A stretch of DNA of 64,000 bases from Burkholderia sp. PAMC 26561 (GTDB lineage: Bacteria > Pseudomonadota > Gammaproteobacteria > Burkholderiales > Burkholderiaceae). The position numbers and the translations under genes are program-made. The stretch lies in the NCBI RefSeq assembly GCF_001557535.2, contig NZ_CP014315.1, forward strand, positions 868,001-932,000, read 5' to 3'. The notes beneath the pieces are model-generated. The model was given only the letters and a program-made list of their open reading frames with translations. It was not told where the DNA came from and ran no database searches. This document shows positions 33,721 through 42,088 of the stretch, in pieces; position 1 is the first letter of the stretch, and the number at the start of each line of letters is the position of its first letter.

Positions 33721-35160
33721 ATGGCTTCGTCACGCACGTCAAACAGCGCTCGCAAAGTCGAGACGCGCGGTATCGAACCCGTACCGGAAAGCGAATGTCA
33801 TGGACATCCGCTGCAGCTTTTCTGGGTCTGGTTTGCCGCCAACATCAGTATTCTCGGGCTGCCGCTCGGTGCCACGCTCGTCGCATTCCAGCATCTCGCG
33901 ATCTGGCAGGCGGCGTTGGTCGCGATCGTGGGCGCCGCGGGATCGTTTGCAATCGTCGGTGTCATTTCGATAGCCGGACGGCGCGGACATGCTCCCAGCT
34001 TGACGCTCTCACGCGCCATATTCGGTGTGCGCGGCAACATCGGGCCGACCATCGTGTCACTGCTTTCGCGGCTCGGCTGGGAAACCGTCAACACCACGAC
34101 CGCGGCTTACGTGTTGTTGTCGCTTGCGACCATTGTGTTCGGCACGCCTGCCGAAGCGAAGGACGCGCCCGTGCTGACGCTCGTGTTCATCGCGGTGTTC
34201 GTGGTGATGACGATGATCGTGTCGGGGCTCGGGCACGCGACGCTGCTCATGATCCAGAAGTGGTCAACGTATGTGTTCGGCGTGCTCAACCTGCTGGTCG
34301 CGGGGTTTTTGGTGACGGCCATCGACTGGCATGCGGTGTTCAATGCAGCACCTGCGCCATTGAGCGCGGTGATCATCGGCATTGGCACGATTGCAGCGGG
34401 AACGGGTATTGGCTGGGCCAATGCCGGCGCCGACATGTCACGCTATCAGGCGCCGAAAGTGAAGGGGCCGGCGCTGGTGGCATCGGCGGCATTTGGCGCC
34501 GGCATTCCGCTAATCCTGCTCGTCACGCTCGGCGCGTTGCTCTCGGTGGGTAATGACCATCTCGCATCGGCGACCGATCCTATCGCCGCGATCCGCGAAA
34601 TGTTGCCCACGTGGATGGCGATTCCGTATCTCATCACAGCATTCGGCGGCTTGCTGCTTTCCAACTACTTGTCCGTGTATTCGGCTGGCTTGACGACGCT
34701 CACGCTCGGCTTGAAAGTGAAGCGCGTGCAAGCCGTGGTGGTCGATGTCGTCGTGATCTTCGCCGGCTCGATCTACTTCATGTTGATCGCGGGAAGCTTC
34801 TACGGTCCGTTCATCGGCTTCATCTCGTTGCTCGCGGTGCCTATCACGGCATGGGTCGGTATCTTTGTGGTGGACCTGATTCATCGTCAGGAATATTCAC
34901 CCAAGGATCTGCTCGATGTCTCGCCGCGCAGCGCGTACTGGTACAAAGGCGGTATCGAATGGCGTGCATTCGGCGCCTGGGCACTCGCAATCGTGCTCGG
35001 TTTTTGCTTCCTCTCGACAGGCGCTTATCACGGCGTGTTCTCGGGTTCGTGGTTCGGACGTAACGGCCTTGGATGGATCGTGACGTTCGTGGTGGCAGCC
35101 GGTGTGTATGCATTGTTGGGCGGCGCACGCGGTTCGGCCAAACGTTGGAAAACAGCATGA
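33721..35160 (+). CDS. NCS1-family permease (cytosine/purine/nucleoside type)
   Basis: 479 residues with about twelve hydrophobic segments. The start PLQLFWVWFAANISILGLPLG and the helix-3 region LSRAIFGVRGNIGPTIVSLL are NCS1 landmarks. NCS1 proteins import nucleobases, allantoin, hydantoins, thiamine precursors or nucleoside-like compounds with Na+ or H+. In the related E. coli set the transporter (YegT) is an MFS nucleoside carrier, so this operon seems to use a non-homologous importer for a similar compound. It lies 52 bp after the glycohydrolase gene and overlaps the kinase gene by four bases. Confidence 0.92.
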   Translation: MASSRTSNSARKVETRGIEPVPESECHGHPLQLFWVWFAANISILGLPLGATLVAFQHLAIWQAALVAIVGAAGSFAIVGVISIAGRRGHAPSLTLSRAIFGVRGNIGPTIVSLLSRLGWETVNTTTAAYVLLSLATIVFGTPAEAKDAPVLTLVFIAVFVVMTMIVSGLGHATLLMIQKWSTYVFGVLNLLVAGFLVTAIDWHAVFNAAPAPLSAVIIGIGTIAAGTGIGWANAGADMSRYQAPKVKGPALVASAAFGAGIPLILLVTLGALLSVGNDHLASATDPIAAIREMLPTWMAIPYLITAFGGLLLSNYLSVYSAGLTTLTLGLKVKRVQAVVVDVVVIFAGSIYFMLIAGSFYGPFIGFISLLAVPITAWVGIFVVDLIHRQEYSPKDLLDVSPRSAYWYKGGIEWRAFGAWALAIVLGFCFLSTGAYHGVFSGSWFGRNGLGWIVTFVVAAGVYALLGGARGSAKRWKTA

Positions 35161-36104
35161 CGCAAACAGTTTCACAGCAGCTATCCAGGTTGATTCATAC
35201 GGGTCAGGTAATCGTCGATCTCGTCATGCAGATCGACGCGCTCCCCGCGCCCGGCGGCGATGTGCTCGCGCGCGACGCGAGCTTCGAGGTCGGCGGCGGT
35301 TTCAACGTCATGGCCGCTGCGCGGCGCAACGGCATGCACGTGGTCTATCCGGGCGGTCATGGACGCGGCCGCTTTGGTGCGCTCGCCCGCGAAGCGCTCG
35401 TGCGCGAGGGCGTAGAGGTTGCGGGTCCGGAAGTGGCTGATCAGGACACGGGCATTTGCGTGGCGATCGTCGATGCATCCGCCGAGCGCACCTTCGTCTC
35501 GCACATGGGCGCGGAAAGCGTGCTCGAGCGTGACGTGCTGGACGGCCTCGCGGTGAATGCGCACGACATAGTCTATGTGAGCGGTTACAGCCTGATGCTC
35601 GCCGACAAAGGCGCGGTGCTGATCGGCTGGCTGGAGCAGTTGCCTGCCGGGACGCGCGTTGCATTCGATCCGGGTCCGCTGGTCGGCGCTATCGATCCTG
35701 CGTTGCTCAATCGCATGCTGGGCGTTGTATCGATATGGACGAGCAACCGCGAGGAAGCGTTGCGCTTTGCGCTGACCGATAGCTTCGATACCGCCTTCGA
35801 TACGATCATCTCGCGTCTAGCGCCGGGTGCGCTCGCAATCGTTCGCGATGGCAAGCGCGGCTGTGAATTGCGCGTTGGCGAAAGCCTCACGTACGTGCCG
35901 GGATTCGAAGTCAAGGCCGTCGACAGCAACGGTGCCGGCGATGCCCACGCCGGCGTGTTCCTGGCCGTGCTGGCCACTGGCGCGAATGCGGAAACGGCCG
36001 CACGCCGTGCAAACGCAGCGGCTGCGATTGCGGTGACGCGGCATGGCCCGGCGACATCGCCGGACGCGGCCGGGATCGATGCGTTCATGGCGTCGCACGA
36101 ATAG
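35157..36104 (+). CDS. PfkB-family sugar/nucleoside kinase (YegV-like)
   Basis: 315 residues from the ATG at 35157, which overlaps the permease stop as ATGA. The in-frame start at 35073 would run back into the permease gene. PfkB signatures are present: the GG motif FEVGGGFNVMAAARRNG near residue 45, and the C-terminal anion-hole and catalytic Asp motif DSNGAGDAHAGVFLA near 260. It would phosphorylate a ribose-type sugar or nucleoside released or imported by the operon. With YegU-, YegV- and YegW-type members all present, a common pathway is likely, though its substrate is not known to me. Confidence 0.91.
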   Translation: MTQTVSQQLSRLIHTGQVIVDLVMQIDALPAPGGDVLARDASFEVGGGFNVMAAARRNGMHVVYPGGHGRGRFGALAREALVREGVEVAGPEVADQDTGICVAIVDASAERTFVSHMGAESVLERDVLDGLAVNAHDIVYVSGYSLMLADKGAVLIGWLEQLPAGTRVAFDPGPLVGAIDPALLNRMLGVVSIWTSNREEALRFALTDSFDTAFDTIISRLAPGALAIVRDGKRGCELRVGESLTYVPGFEVKAVDSNGAGDAHAGVFLAVLATGANAETAARRANAAAAIAVTRHGPATSPDAAGIDAFMASHE

Positions 36105-36205
36105 CGCTGTCCGCATGGAAGCACACGTCCGGTTCTGCGCAATCGGTCAAGCGCGTATATGCTGGGTTCCCCTCGATATCCACGTCGATACGCACGGAGA
36201 ACCGC

Positions 36206-37237
36206 ATGACTGCATCCATCGCCCAGCAGATCGTTCTGGCCGCTCGCCCGACAGGCGGCCGCGCACAGCTCACGGATTTCCGCCTCGAAGATGTGCCCAT
36301 GCCCGTGCCGAAAGAGGGGCAGGTGCTGTTGCGCGTCGATTACTTGTCGCTCGATCCGTATATGCGCGGCCGCATGAACGACGCGCGCTCGTACGCGAAA
36401 CCCGTGCAGATCGGTGAGCCGATGACGGGCGAAAGCGTGGCGACGGTCATCGAATCGAAGGATGCAGCGCTGCCGGCCGGCGCGCACGTTCTGGTGACGG
36501 CGGGCTGGGTGTCACATGCCGTAGCCGATGCAAAAAACCTCGCCGCGCTTCCCGCCGATGGCATTCCCGTCCGCGCCTATCTCGGAGTGCTCGGCATGCC
36601 GGGCTTCACCGCGTACTCGGGCATGGCCGCGATCGGCAAGCCGAAGAGCGGCGAGACCGTGGTGGTCGGCGCGGCGAGCGGACCGGTTGGATCGCTCGTG
36701 GGGCAACTCGCTAAGCTGGTGGGTGCGCGCGTGGTCGGCATTGCGGGCGGCGCGAAAAAATGCGCGTATGTGGTCGAGCAACTGGGCTTCGATGCCGCCA
36801 TCGATCACCGTGCGCCTGACTTCGCCGATCAACTGGCGAACGCGTGTCCGAGCGGTATCGATGTTTATTTCGAGAATATCGGCGGCGCGGTCTGGAAGGC
36901 CGTTTTGCCTTTGCTCAATCAATATGGGCGCGTTCCGGTGTGCGGACTGATGGCGCAGACATCGGGGAAGAATGACGGCGTGGACGATGGACTCGCCACC
37001 ACCATGCGCGCGATCCTGACGCGCAGTCTGACTGTGCGCGGGTATATCAATTACGAGTTTCTGGCTGAGTATCGGCAGGCGTTCCTGAAGGACGTCGGTG
37101 GATATCTGCGCGACGGCAAGATCAAACATCAGGAAGATGTCACGGACGGGCTCGCGAACGCGCCGCAAGCTTTCCTCGATATGATCGATGGACGCAATTT
37201 CGGGAAGGTGCTGGTGCGGGTGGGTGACGGGGAATGA
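36206..37237 (+). CDS. NADP-dependent MDR reductase (CurA/leukotriene B4 dehydrogenase-like)
   Basis: A 343-residue zinc-free medium-chain dehydrogenase. The N-terminal VDYLSLDPYMRGRMND is the hallmark of the PTGR/CurA group. The Rossmann region reads VVVGAASGPVGSLVGQLAK with GGAKKC downstream, suiting NADPH, and YFENIGG marks the cofactor loop. Relatives reduce alpha,beta-unsaturated ketones and aldehydes, including curcumin in E. coli CurA. It starts 101 bp after the kinase gene and seems separate from the yeg-like operon. Confidence 0.92.
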   Translation: MTASIAQQIVLAARPTGGRAQLTDFRLEDVPMPVPKEGQVLLRVDYLSLDPYMRGRMNDARSYAKPVQIGEPMTGESVATVIESKDAALPAGAHVLVTAGWVSHAVADAKNLAALPADGIPVRAYLGVLGMPGFTAYSGMAAIGKPKSGETVVVGAASGPVGSLVGQLAKLVGARVVGIAGGAKKCAYVVEQLGFDAAIDHRAPDFADQLANACPSGIDVYFENIGGAVWKAVLPLLNQYGRVPVCGLMAQTSGKNDGVDDGLATTMRAILTRSLTVRGYINYEFLAEYRQAFLKDVGGYLRDGKIKHQEDVTDGLANAPQAFLDMIDGRNFGKVLVRVGDGE

Positions 37238-37286
37238 GGGGCAGGGGTACACACGTAGATTTACAATCCGTCAGTTGTGAGATCGA

Positions 37287-37302
37287 GTACATACTTGTGC
37301 AC
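37287..37302 (+). promoter_or_regulatory. Dyad element before the vapBC relic (site C)
   Basis: GTACATACTTGTGCAC contains GTACA-N4-TGTGC and shares 13 of 14 bases with the core of site B (31843-31856). It precedes the vapB remnant by 15 bp, so it may be that module's own operator. Confidence 0.4.
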
Positions 37303-37316
37303 ACAAAGGATCGACT

Positions 37317-37447
37317 ATGCCAACCACGAGAGTTTTTCGAAACGGAAATTCGTCGCTGTCGCACTTGACGTGATTCTCGTGACTAATAAGGCGCGCGACT
37401 TCGCGCACTATCCCGGCGTGCGGATTGAGAACTGGCTAAACGGCTAA
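37317..37447 (+). pseudogene. Relic of a VapBC toxin-antitoxin module
   Basis: The ATG at 37317 opens MPTTRVFRNGNSS, the conserved N-terminus of VapB/AbrB-fold antitoxins, and stops after 18 codons (37373). Overlapping that stop in another frame, 37370-37447 reads VILVTNKARDFAHYPGVRIE and ends NWLNG, the typical C-terminus of a PIN-domain VapC toxin. The antitoxin's C-terminal half and most of the toxin, including all the PIN acidic residues except possibly the last, are missing. An internal deletion of roughly 450-500 bp would explain this. The promoter-side dyad at 37287 is still intact. Confidence 0.75.
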
Positions 37448-37454
37448 CCCTTCC

Positions 37455-38054
37455 TCAATCCCCAGGATTCACCCGCGAAGTCATGACGTGGTCCGCCCAC
37501 TTCCCGTCGATCTTCAAGTACGCCTTCGCCAGCCCTTCGTGTTCGAACCCGAGCCGGGCGAGCAATCGTCCGCTGCGCTCGTTCTCCGGCCGATAACTCG
37601 CCATCACCCGATGCAGCTTGTAAGCATCGAACACGAAGTCAAGCGCGACACCGAGCGCTTCATGCATCAACCCGCGCCCTTCGTAACGCTGATCGATTGA
37701 ATACCCGAGATTGCACGCCTGAAACGGTCCGCGAACGATGTTCGTAAAGTGGCAATCGCCAATCAGCGCGTTATCCGCTGCGTCCGCTGCATTCGAAAAA
37801 ATCAGCAGATGCAGCGCCGTGCCCTCGGCCATGGCGTGTTCCATCTGCATCGCCCGCTCGTTCGCGGCTTGCGTCGAATAAAAACAGGCGTCGCGCGAAG
37901 GCTCCCAGGGTTCGAGATGCGCGCGATTCGCCACGCGGTACGCAAGCATGGCTTCGGCTTGTTGCAGGTCGGCGCGTCGCAGAACGACGCGCTTCGCGGC
38001 AAGACCATCCGGTGGAAATGCGGGAACTGCTTTGCTTTTGAAATCAAATGACAT
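37455..38054 (-). CDS. GNAT-family N-acetyltransferase (RimJ/RimL-like)
   Basis: About 199 residues from the ATG at 38054; a GTG at 38075 would add seven. The RimJ/RimL layout is clear: LAAKRVVLRRADLQQAEAML, then HLEPWEP. The acetyl-CoA-binding motif A lies around NLGYSIDQRYEGRGLMHEAL, followed by HRVMASYRPENERSGRLLARLG and FEHEGLAKAYLKIDG. The family acetylates N-termini of ribosomal proteins, or polyamines or antibiotics in side branches. The target is unknown. Its 3' end lies 7 bp from the end of the vapBC relic, with which it converges. Confidence 0.9.
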   Translation of the reverse strand: MSFDFKSKAVPAFPPDGLAAKRVVLRRADLQQAEAMLAYRVANRAHLEPWEPSRDACFYSTQAANERAMQMEHAMAEGTALHLLIFSNAADAADNALIGDCHFTNIVRGPFQACNLGYSIDQRYEGRGLMHEALGVALDFVFDAYKLHRVMASYRPENERSGRLLARLGFEHEGLAKAYLKIDGKWADHVMTSRVNPGD

Positions 38055-38248
38055 TGCGGAGCTATGAATAAACACAGAGTGCGGAGCAGCACCGCATTCA
38101 ATATGAAGAAACGATAAATCTGATTAATTCGGCAGTTTTAACCGCGCATGAATGTGTCTATTACGCAATCGCACTGCACGAAAGGCTGGTAAAAGATAGG
38201 TGAAAACCCTTATAATGCCCGAAGTTGATGAATCTAGGAACTTTGGAA

Positions 38249-38452
38249 ATGTCCCGCCGCTTTGCCATCCTCGAGCGCGTTGCTTTCGCGCTTTTCACCA
38301 TGTCCGCTGTCGCGGACGCAACGTTTATCAGTTACGAGAAGAGCGAGAACTTCCGTGACAATATCCATGAAATCGTGCGTGTAAGTAAGGAAGTGTCGTT
38401 GATGTATCCGGCAACCGGCAACGATCCGTGGATGCCGCTGGCTTCGGGCTGA
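38249..38452 (+). CDS. Small hypothetical protein
   Basis: 67 residues from the ATG at 38249 (AGGA fifteen bases upstream); an ATG at 38228 would add seven. An N-terminal segment AFALFTMSAVADATF could be a weak signal or membrane helix. The rest is charged (EKSENFRDNIHEIVRVSKE). I recognise no domain. Codon use looks coding-like, and the frame ends 4 bp before the convergent LysR stop. Confidence 0.45.
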   Translation: MSRRFAILERVAFALFTMSAVADATFISYEKSENFRDNIHEIVRVSKEVSLMYPATGNDPWMPLASG

Positions 38453-38456
38453 AACT

Positions 38457-39365
38457 TTACAGCTTGTCTTTGAACGCCTGTTCCACGAAGTCCAGAAACA
38501 CCCGGACGCGCGGCGACATATGCCGGCGATTCGCAAACACCGCATACAACTCGATTTCATCGCAGTGATAGGGCGCGAGGCACTCCACCAGCCGCCCTTC
38601 ACGCAAGTCATCTTCTATATCCCATAGCGCCTTCAACGCGAGGCCGCGCCCCTTGAGGGCCCAGTCGTGCAGCACTTCGCCGCTTGCCGTCGATAAAGTC
38701 CCGCGTACCTGAACGTCCCGGCGCCGCCCGTCCTCCTGAAACACCCATCTGTCGAACACGCGTTGGCCGCGAACCAACCGGATGCAATCATGCCCGGCGA
38801 GGTCGGCGGGCGTATGCGGTGTGCCGCACCGCGCCAGATAATCAGGCGCGGCGCAAACGATTCGCCGGCTCGACAGCAAACGCTTCGCGACGACGCCCGT
38901 ATCCGGCGGCAGACCAATACGCAAGGCTACATCGAGATTGTCATCGATCACGTCCAGGCCAATATCCGATAACACCAGCCGTACTTCCACTTCAGGGTAG
39001 CGGTCGGAGAACGCTTCGATCAGCGGCGCGATTTGCTTGCGCCCGATCTCGGAAGGCGCGCCAATACACACCAGACCCTGCGGCACGCGCGCCTGCGCGC
39101 TGATCTCGGCTTCGGCGTCATCGACGGCTTGAAGGATGGTGAGCGCTCGCTCGTGAAACAGCGCGCCTTCGACGGTCAACTCGAAGCGCCGCGACGTCCG
39201 CGTGACAAGCCGCACGCCCAGCCGCTTTTCGAGTGCGGCGAGGCGCCGGCTCATGGCGGCAGCCGATCCGTCGGTCTGGCGTGCCGCCGCCGACAAGCTA
39301 CCTGCATCGACCATTTGCGCGAAGACCCGCAGGTCGTTGATTTCATCTGGCATTGAGACGCTCAT
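38457..39365 (-). CDS. LysR-family transcriptional regulator
   Basis: 302 residues; an ATG at 39353 gives the shorter MPDEINDL start. The N-terminal HTH shows FAQMVDAGSLSAAARQTDGS, then AAMSRRLAALEKRLGVRLVTRTSR. The substrate-binding domain includes GLVCIGAPSEIGRKQIAPLI and ALRIGLPPDTGVVAKRL. CrgA/DmlR-type regulators look like this. Its natural divergent partner is probably the MDR oxidoreductase at 42089. The two are now separated by an IS21 element inserted in the shared control region, so regulation has probably changed. Confidence 0.92.
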   Translation of the reverse strand: MSVSMPDEINDLRVFAQMVDAGSLSAAARQTDGSAAAMSRRLAALEKRLGVRLVTRTSRRFELTVEGALFHERALTILQAVDDAEAEISAQARVPQGLVCIGAPSEIGRKQIAPLIEAFSDRYPEVEVRLVLSDIGLDVIDDNLDVALRIGLPPDTGVVAKRLLSSRRIVCAAPDYLARCGTPHTPADLAGHDCIRLVRGQRVFDRWVFQEDGRRRDVQVRGTLSTASGEVLHDWALKGRGLALKALWDIEDDLREGRLVECLAPYHCDEIELYAVFANRRHMSPRVRVFLDFVEQAFKDKL

Positions 39366-39438
39366 CTTTCCACTTGACGCAACGATTCTATTCGAGCAAG
39401 TACCTTCTCGCGATACCGGGACGAGTGAATAATGCGTT

Positions 39439-39452
39439 CATTGCAACCCGGG
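39439..39452. promoter_or_regulatory. Left half of a LysR-type dyad split by the IS
   Basis: CATTGCAACCCGGG is the inverted counterpart of CCGGGATTGCAATG at 42064-42077. Without the IS and one target copy, the arms would be about 20 bp apart between the LysR gene and the MDR gene. Confidence 0.5.
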
Positions 39453-39476
39453 CGGTCACCCAAATTCCTCCGGGTG

Positions 39477-39498
39477 TGGTCACTTCAAACTCCTCCAC
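39477..39498. repeat. Left terminal inverted repeat of the IS21 element
   Basis: 22 bp beginning TGGTCACTTC and ending CTCCTCCAC, identical in reverse complement to the right end at 42041-42062. Two further bases (TG at 39475-39476) precede it on the left only. Confidence 0.88.
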
Positions 39499-39590
39499 CC
39501 TCGGGCTCGAGCTAGGCAATTTGTAGCCGCTGGTCGCGCCGTGTAGCAGGACGTTATTTTTACCTCCTTGGCCAGCCTTGGAGGTGGGAG

Positions 39591-41224
39591 TTGAACGTCT
39601 TGAAGCAGCATCAGCAAAGTACCGTGTTCACGCTTCTGGAGCTCGGGAAGAGCCAGCGCGAGATTCATCGGATCACTGGAATCGACCGCAAGACGATTCG
39701 CCGCTACATGGCGATCTTCGCGGCGCGCGCGTTTACGCCCGCAAATTCCCCCACCCCGCGACCATCGGCTCGGAAGACGCGGGCCAAACTCCTCCACCGC
39801 CGCGACCACCGGCTTTTCAGGCAGCGGCCGTCAAGGAGCGCAACTTTGATTTCGCGCGTTCATTGTGCGAGCCTCATCGGCAATGGATCGAAGAGCAGGT
39901 TCGCCTGCAGCGAAACGGCCAAGCGATCTATCAGGATCTCGTCGATCAATTCTCGTTTGCCGCGAGCTACGAGAGCGTCAAACGATTCGTGCGCGCTTTG
40001 CGTCACATCGATCCGGAGCAATTCGACCGTCTTGAGTTTCTGCCTGGCGAAGAGGCTCAGGTCGACTACGGCGAGGGCGCCCCGACCCTTGATCCGAAGA
40101 CCAGGCGCTACCGGCGACCACGGCTATTTGTGATGACTTTGCGTTATTCGCGCCATAGTTTCCGCCGCGTCGTCTGGAAATCCAGCCAGCAGGTGTGGGC
40201 GCAACTCCACGAAGAAGCGTTCCGCTACTTTGGTGGCTGTGTCCAGTACGTCGTCCTCGATAATCTTAAGGAAGGCGTTATCACGCCTGATCTGTACGAG
40301 CCGGAGATCAATCACCTCTACGCCGCGATGCTTGCTCACTACGGCGTGGTTGCTGACCCGGCGCGCGTGCGAGACCCCAACCGGAAGGGAACGGTCGAGA
40401 ACGCAATCCAGCATACGCAAGGCACCGCGCTTGGCGGCCGACGCTTCGACTCTATTGAGGAACAGAACGCGTTTCTCGTGCGCTGGGAAGCGAACTGGGC
40501 ATCCAAGCGCTTGCACGGTCGCGCACGCCGGCAGGTTGAAGCGATGTTCCTGGAGGAGAAGCCGCACCTGCGGGCGCTGCCCCTGACAGCTTTCCGCTAC
40601 TTCGAGCAAGTCGTTCGCACCGTATCCGACGACACGACCGTTCGAATCGATCATAGCTGGTATGCAGCTCGGCCCGCCGCGATCGGCAGCTTGGTGTTGG
40701 TGCGCGTCTTCGATTCGACCATTGAAGTTCGCGACCGACAAACGCAGGCGCTGCTTCGTATTCACCCGCGCTTCAAACAGCCGGGCCAGTTGCTATTGCC
40801 GGAAGGCGAGCGGCCGTTCAATCCATCCCGTCAAACAGCCTTCCTTCTATCGGCCGCCGGCGACATTGGGCCCCAAACCAAGGCGCTTTGCCAACGGATG
40901 TTTGACTCCGAAGGGCGCGTCGGTCAGCGCGGTATGTGGGGCATCGTCGGTCTCGCAAAGAAGTACCCGCCCCGCATCGTCGAGCAAGCCTGCAGCCAGG
41001 CATTAGAGCACCGCCTGCGTTCCTATAAACAAGTTCGCGGACTAGTCGAGCGGCTGTTCGACCAAGCGCTGGAACGGCTTAGCGAAGCGCCGCAACTCGC
41101 TTTACCTCTTACCCAGAACCACGCGCTAATCCGTCCAGCCGCCGAATACGGCGAGCTGTTCAATCTCGGCGCGCAACAGCAGCTCACAGAACCGTCCTTG
41201 ACCACTGGAGAGACCAACAAATGA
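39591..41224 (+). pseudogene. istA: IS21 transposase IstA, frameshifted
   Basis: TTG at 39591 with a strong GGAGGTGGGAG SD begins MNVLKQHQQSTVFTLLELGK and the HTH GIDRKTIRRYMA. After about 39745 the coding signal moves to another frame, which continues as PPAFQAAAVKERNF to the 41224 stop. One missing base near the C5 run at 39748-39752 explains it. The rest is complete, with the DDE core Asp in QVDYGEGAPT, Asp in VVLDNLKEGV and Glu in KGTVENAIQHT. The stop overlaps the istB start (ATGA). A canonical slippery heptamer is not apparent, so mutation or sequencing error is more likely than programmed shifting. Confidence 0.85.
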
Positions 41225-41991
41225 CCATGTCGATGCCCGAAATCGAGCGCTCGCTCAAACAACTGCATTTGTCTGGTGTTCGCGACACGCTAGAAACACG
41301 CGTCCTGCAAGCGCAAGCGGCAAACCAGCCCTTTCTGGAAACCTTCTCAATGATTCTTCAAGACGAACTCGATCGCCGCCAATCACGGCTCGTCGAGCGC
41401 CGGCACAAACAGTCGGGCTTGGAAGAGAAGCTTACGTTCGCCGAGTTCGATTGGTCCTTCAATCCAAAGCTTCCACGCCAGGCCTGTCTGGAGTTGAGGA
41501 CGTTGAAGTTCGTCACGGCCGGCGAGAACGCGCTTCTTATCGGCAAACCGGGCACTGGCAAGTCGCACGTCGCGAAGGCGGTCGCCAATCAGGCGGTCCT
41601 GCAAGGCTATAAGGTCCAGTATCTTGAGACCGACGACTTCTTCACACGCTTTGAGCTTAGTGAACCACCACAACAAGAGAAGCGTTTGCGGAGCATTCTC
41701 GAATGCGATTTGCTGGTGCTGGACGACCTATTTTTATCCCGGTCGATTCCAGACGTCGCTGGAGCTTTGCTGCAAACCCTTGTTCATCAACGATACAAAC
41801 TGCGCCGTAGCGTCATGGTCACGTCAAACCGCGTCGTTCAAGACTGGGGCGCCTACCTCGGCGACAACACCATGAGCAGCACGATTCTGGACCGCCTCAT
41901 GCATCACTGCCATTCACTCGAATTCGACGGCCGAAGCTACCGCTTGAAAGAAGCTGCGGAAACCCTTGCGCGCAAAACCAAAGCGAGCTAA
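41221..41991 (+). CDS. istB: IS21 helper ATPase IstB
   Basis: A 256-residue AAA+ protein related to DnaC/DnaA. It starts PEIERSLKQLHLSGVRDTLE. Walker A is LIGKPGTGKSHVAKAV near residue 109, Walker B CDLLVLDDLFLSR near 162, and sensor-I-like VMVTSNRVVQDWG near 200. IstB binds target DNA and stimulates the IstA transposase. Length and motifs are intact. The start overlaps the istA stop by four bases, so translation is coupled. Confidence 0.96.
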   Translation: MTMSMPEIERSLKQLHLSGVRDTLETRVLQAQAANQPFLETFSMILQDELDRRQSRLVERRHKQSGLEEKLTFAEFDWSFNPKLPRQACLELRTLKFVTAGENALLIGKPGTGKSHVAKAVANQAVLQGYKVQYLETDDFFTRFELSEPPQQEKRLRSILECDLLVLDDLFLSRSIPDVAGALLQTLVHQRYKLRRSVMVTSNRVVQDWGAYLGDNTMSSTILDRLMHHCHSLEFDGRSYRLKEAAETLARKTKAS

Positions 41992-42040
41992 AAAACCATC
42001 TTTGTCCTGCTTTTAGGTGGAGGAGTTTGCGCGACCATAA

Positions 42041-42062
42041 GTGGAGGAGTTTGAAGTGACCA
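42041..42062. repeat. Right terminal inverted repeat of the IS21 element
   Basis: Reverse complement of 39477-39498, ending GTGACCA next to the TCCGGG target copy. A second GTGGAGGAGTTTG copy lies just inside at 42017-42029. Confidence 0.88.
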
Positions 42063-42063
42063 T

Positions 42064-42077
42064 CCGGGATTGCAATG
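42064..42077. promoter_or_regulatory. Right half of a LysR-type dyad split by the IS
   Basis: CCGGGATTGCAATG, complement of the left half at 39439-39452, ends 11 bp before the MDR gene's start codon and overlaps its RBS. The position suggests promoter or operator function before the insertion. Confidence 0.5.
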
Positions 42078-42088
42078 GAGGAATCATC

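Larger units (their letters stand above)
39475..42062 (+). mobile_element. IS21-family insertion sequence (2588 bp)
   Basis: The element has istA and istB, with 22-bp inverted repeats beginning TGGTCACTTCAAACT (39477-39498 and the complement at 42041-42062). A candidate 6-bp target duplication TCCGGG flanks it (39469-39474 and 42063-42068), if the left end is taken as TG at 39475. Extra subterminal copies of the AAACTCCTCCACC repeat lie at about 39785-39798 (inside istA) and 42017-42029, fitting multiple transposase sites in IS21. istA is frameshifted, so independent movement is doubtful. Confidence 0.9.
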
